Shown here one piece after another: positions 32,471 to 32,722 of a DNA stretch of 32,722 nt. Location: contig BMAT01012819.1 in the NCBI GenBank assembly GCA_019649035.1, positions 57,440 to 90,161 on the forward strand, written 5' to 3'. The translations under genes were made by a program, and so were the position numbers. Each line of letters starts with the position of its first letter. Positions within the stretch are counted from its first letter, which is position 1. The stretch is from Elysia marginata (taxonomy: Eukaryota; Mollusca; Gastropoda; Plakobranchidae). The notes under the pieces were generated by a model. That model saw only the letters and a list, made by a program, of their open reading frames with translations, did not search any database and had not been told where the DNA came from.

Positions 32471-32722
32471 GCAATAAAGAGAGAATGGGGAGGTAAGAGG
32501 AGGTAATGAAAGAATGATAAATAGAAAGTGTGAGAGCAATAAAGAGACAAGGAAGAGATAGAGACAGAGAAGAGATAGAGAGACGGAGAGGAGATAGAGA
32601 GAGGAAAAGAGATAAAGCAATAAAGAGAGAGAATGGGTAGGTAAGAGGTGGCCATGAAAGAATGAGGAACAGAAAGTGTTAGAGCAATAGAGAGACAGAG
32701 AAGAGATAGAGAGAGGGAGAGA
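32471..32722 (+). repeat. Tandem repeat, 146-bp unit, purine-rich
   Basis: GCAATAAAGAGAGAATGGGG at 32471 recurs as GCAATAAAGAGAGAGAATGG at 32617, and the sequences that follow stay in register (GGTAAGAGG, ATGAAAGAATGA, AGAAAGTGT, AGAGCAATA). The period is 146 bp and the second unit is cut by the end of the window. Related sequence occurs after the G21 run at 30292-30345. Confidence 0.85.

Noticed and set aside
1-32722. CRISPR array, operon, phage or integrated virus
   Set aside because: No regularly spaced identical repeats, no closely packed co-directional genes and no viral capsid or polymerase motif. The only RT-like sequence is of non-LTR type.

Overview
This window looks like animal nuclear DNA, most likely from a mollusc and plausibly a gastropod. 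It is AT-rich and gene-poor. Coding segments end at GT donors and begin after AG acceptors. It is full of GA/CT, TAA and GATA-type microsatellites, LINE and tRNA-derived SINE remains, and the short palindromes ACATGT, TAGGCCTA and CTAGATCTAG, which I associate with molluscan (especially gastropod) genomes. The taxonomic call is an inference. I see no operons, ribosome-binding sites, CRISPR array or prokaryotic feature.

Layout: 0-1.1 kb is A-rich DNA with no gene. 1.1-3.8 kb is a LINE graveyard on the + strand: one decayed element with endonuclease and N-terminal reverse-transcriptase similarity but no catalytic core, then two further LINE 3' ends of different types. 3.8-6.1 kb holds microsatellites. 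6.11-7.16 kb on the minus strand is the best gene segment, a single 351-codon exon ending at a splice donor. About 8-15 kb is essentially featureless AT-rich DNA. 15.35-15.47 kb is a GC-rich open frame running into an assembly gap. 15.68-15.99 kb (+) and 24.10-24.37 kb (-) are two copies of one tRNA-derived SINE family, and 17.2-17.35 kb (-) is a SINE-like tail ending in (TAA)n. 19.96-20.23 kb (-) is a likely first coding exon with an acidic motif. A diverged copy of its 5' part lies at 26.05-26.2 kb (-). 23.5-25.65 kb is strongly pyrimidine-rich. 28.3-28.7, 30.2-30.6 and 32.3-32.7 kb are GA-rich arrays, including a G21 run and a 146-bp tandem unit. 31.4-32.1 kb (-) carries the last two exons of another gene, joined in phase but with a possible frameshift.

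All convincing coding exons lie on the minus strand. They belong to at least two genes: the one at 31.4-32.1 kb ends with a stop codon, while the exons at 20 kb and 7 kb carry their own ATGs and may be separate genes or parts of one. I could not assign any of these proteins to a named family. I found no clear new multi-gene system. The strongest leads are the duplicated acidic exon, the two-copy SINE family, the unidentified 351-codon exon, and the exon whose frame breaks in a T/G-rich stretch.
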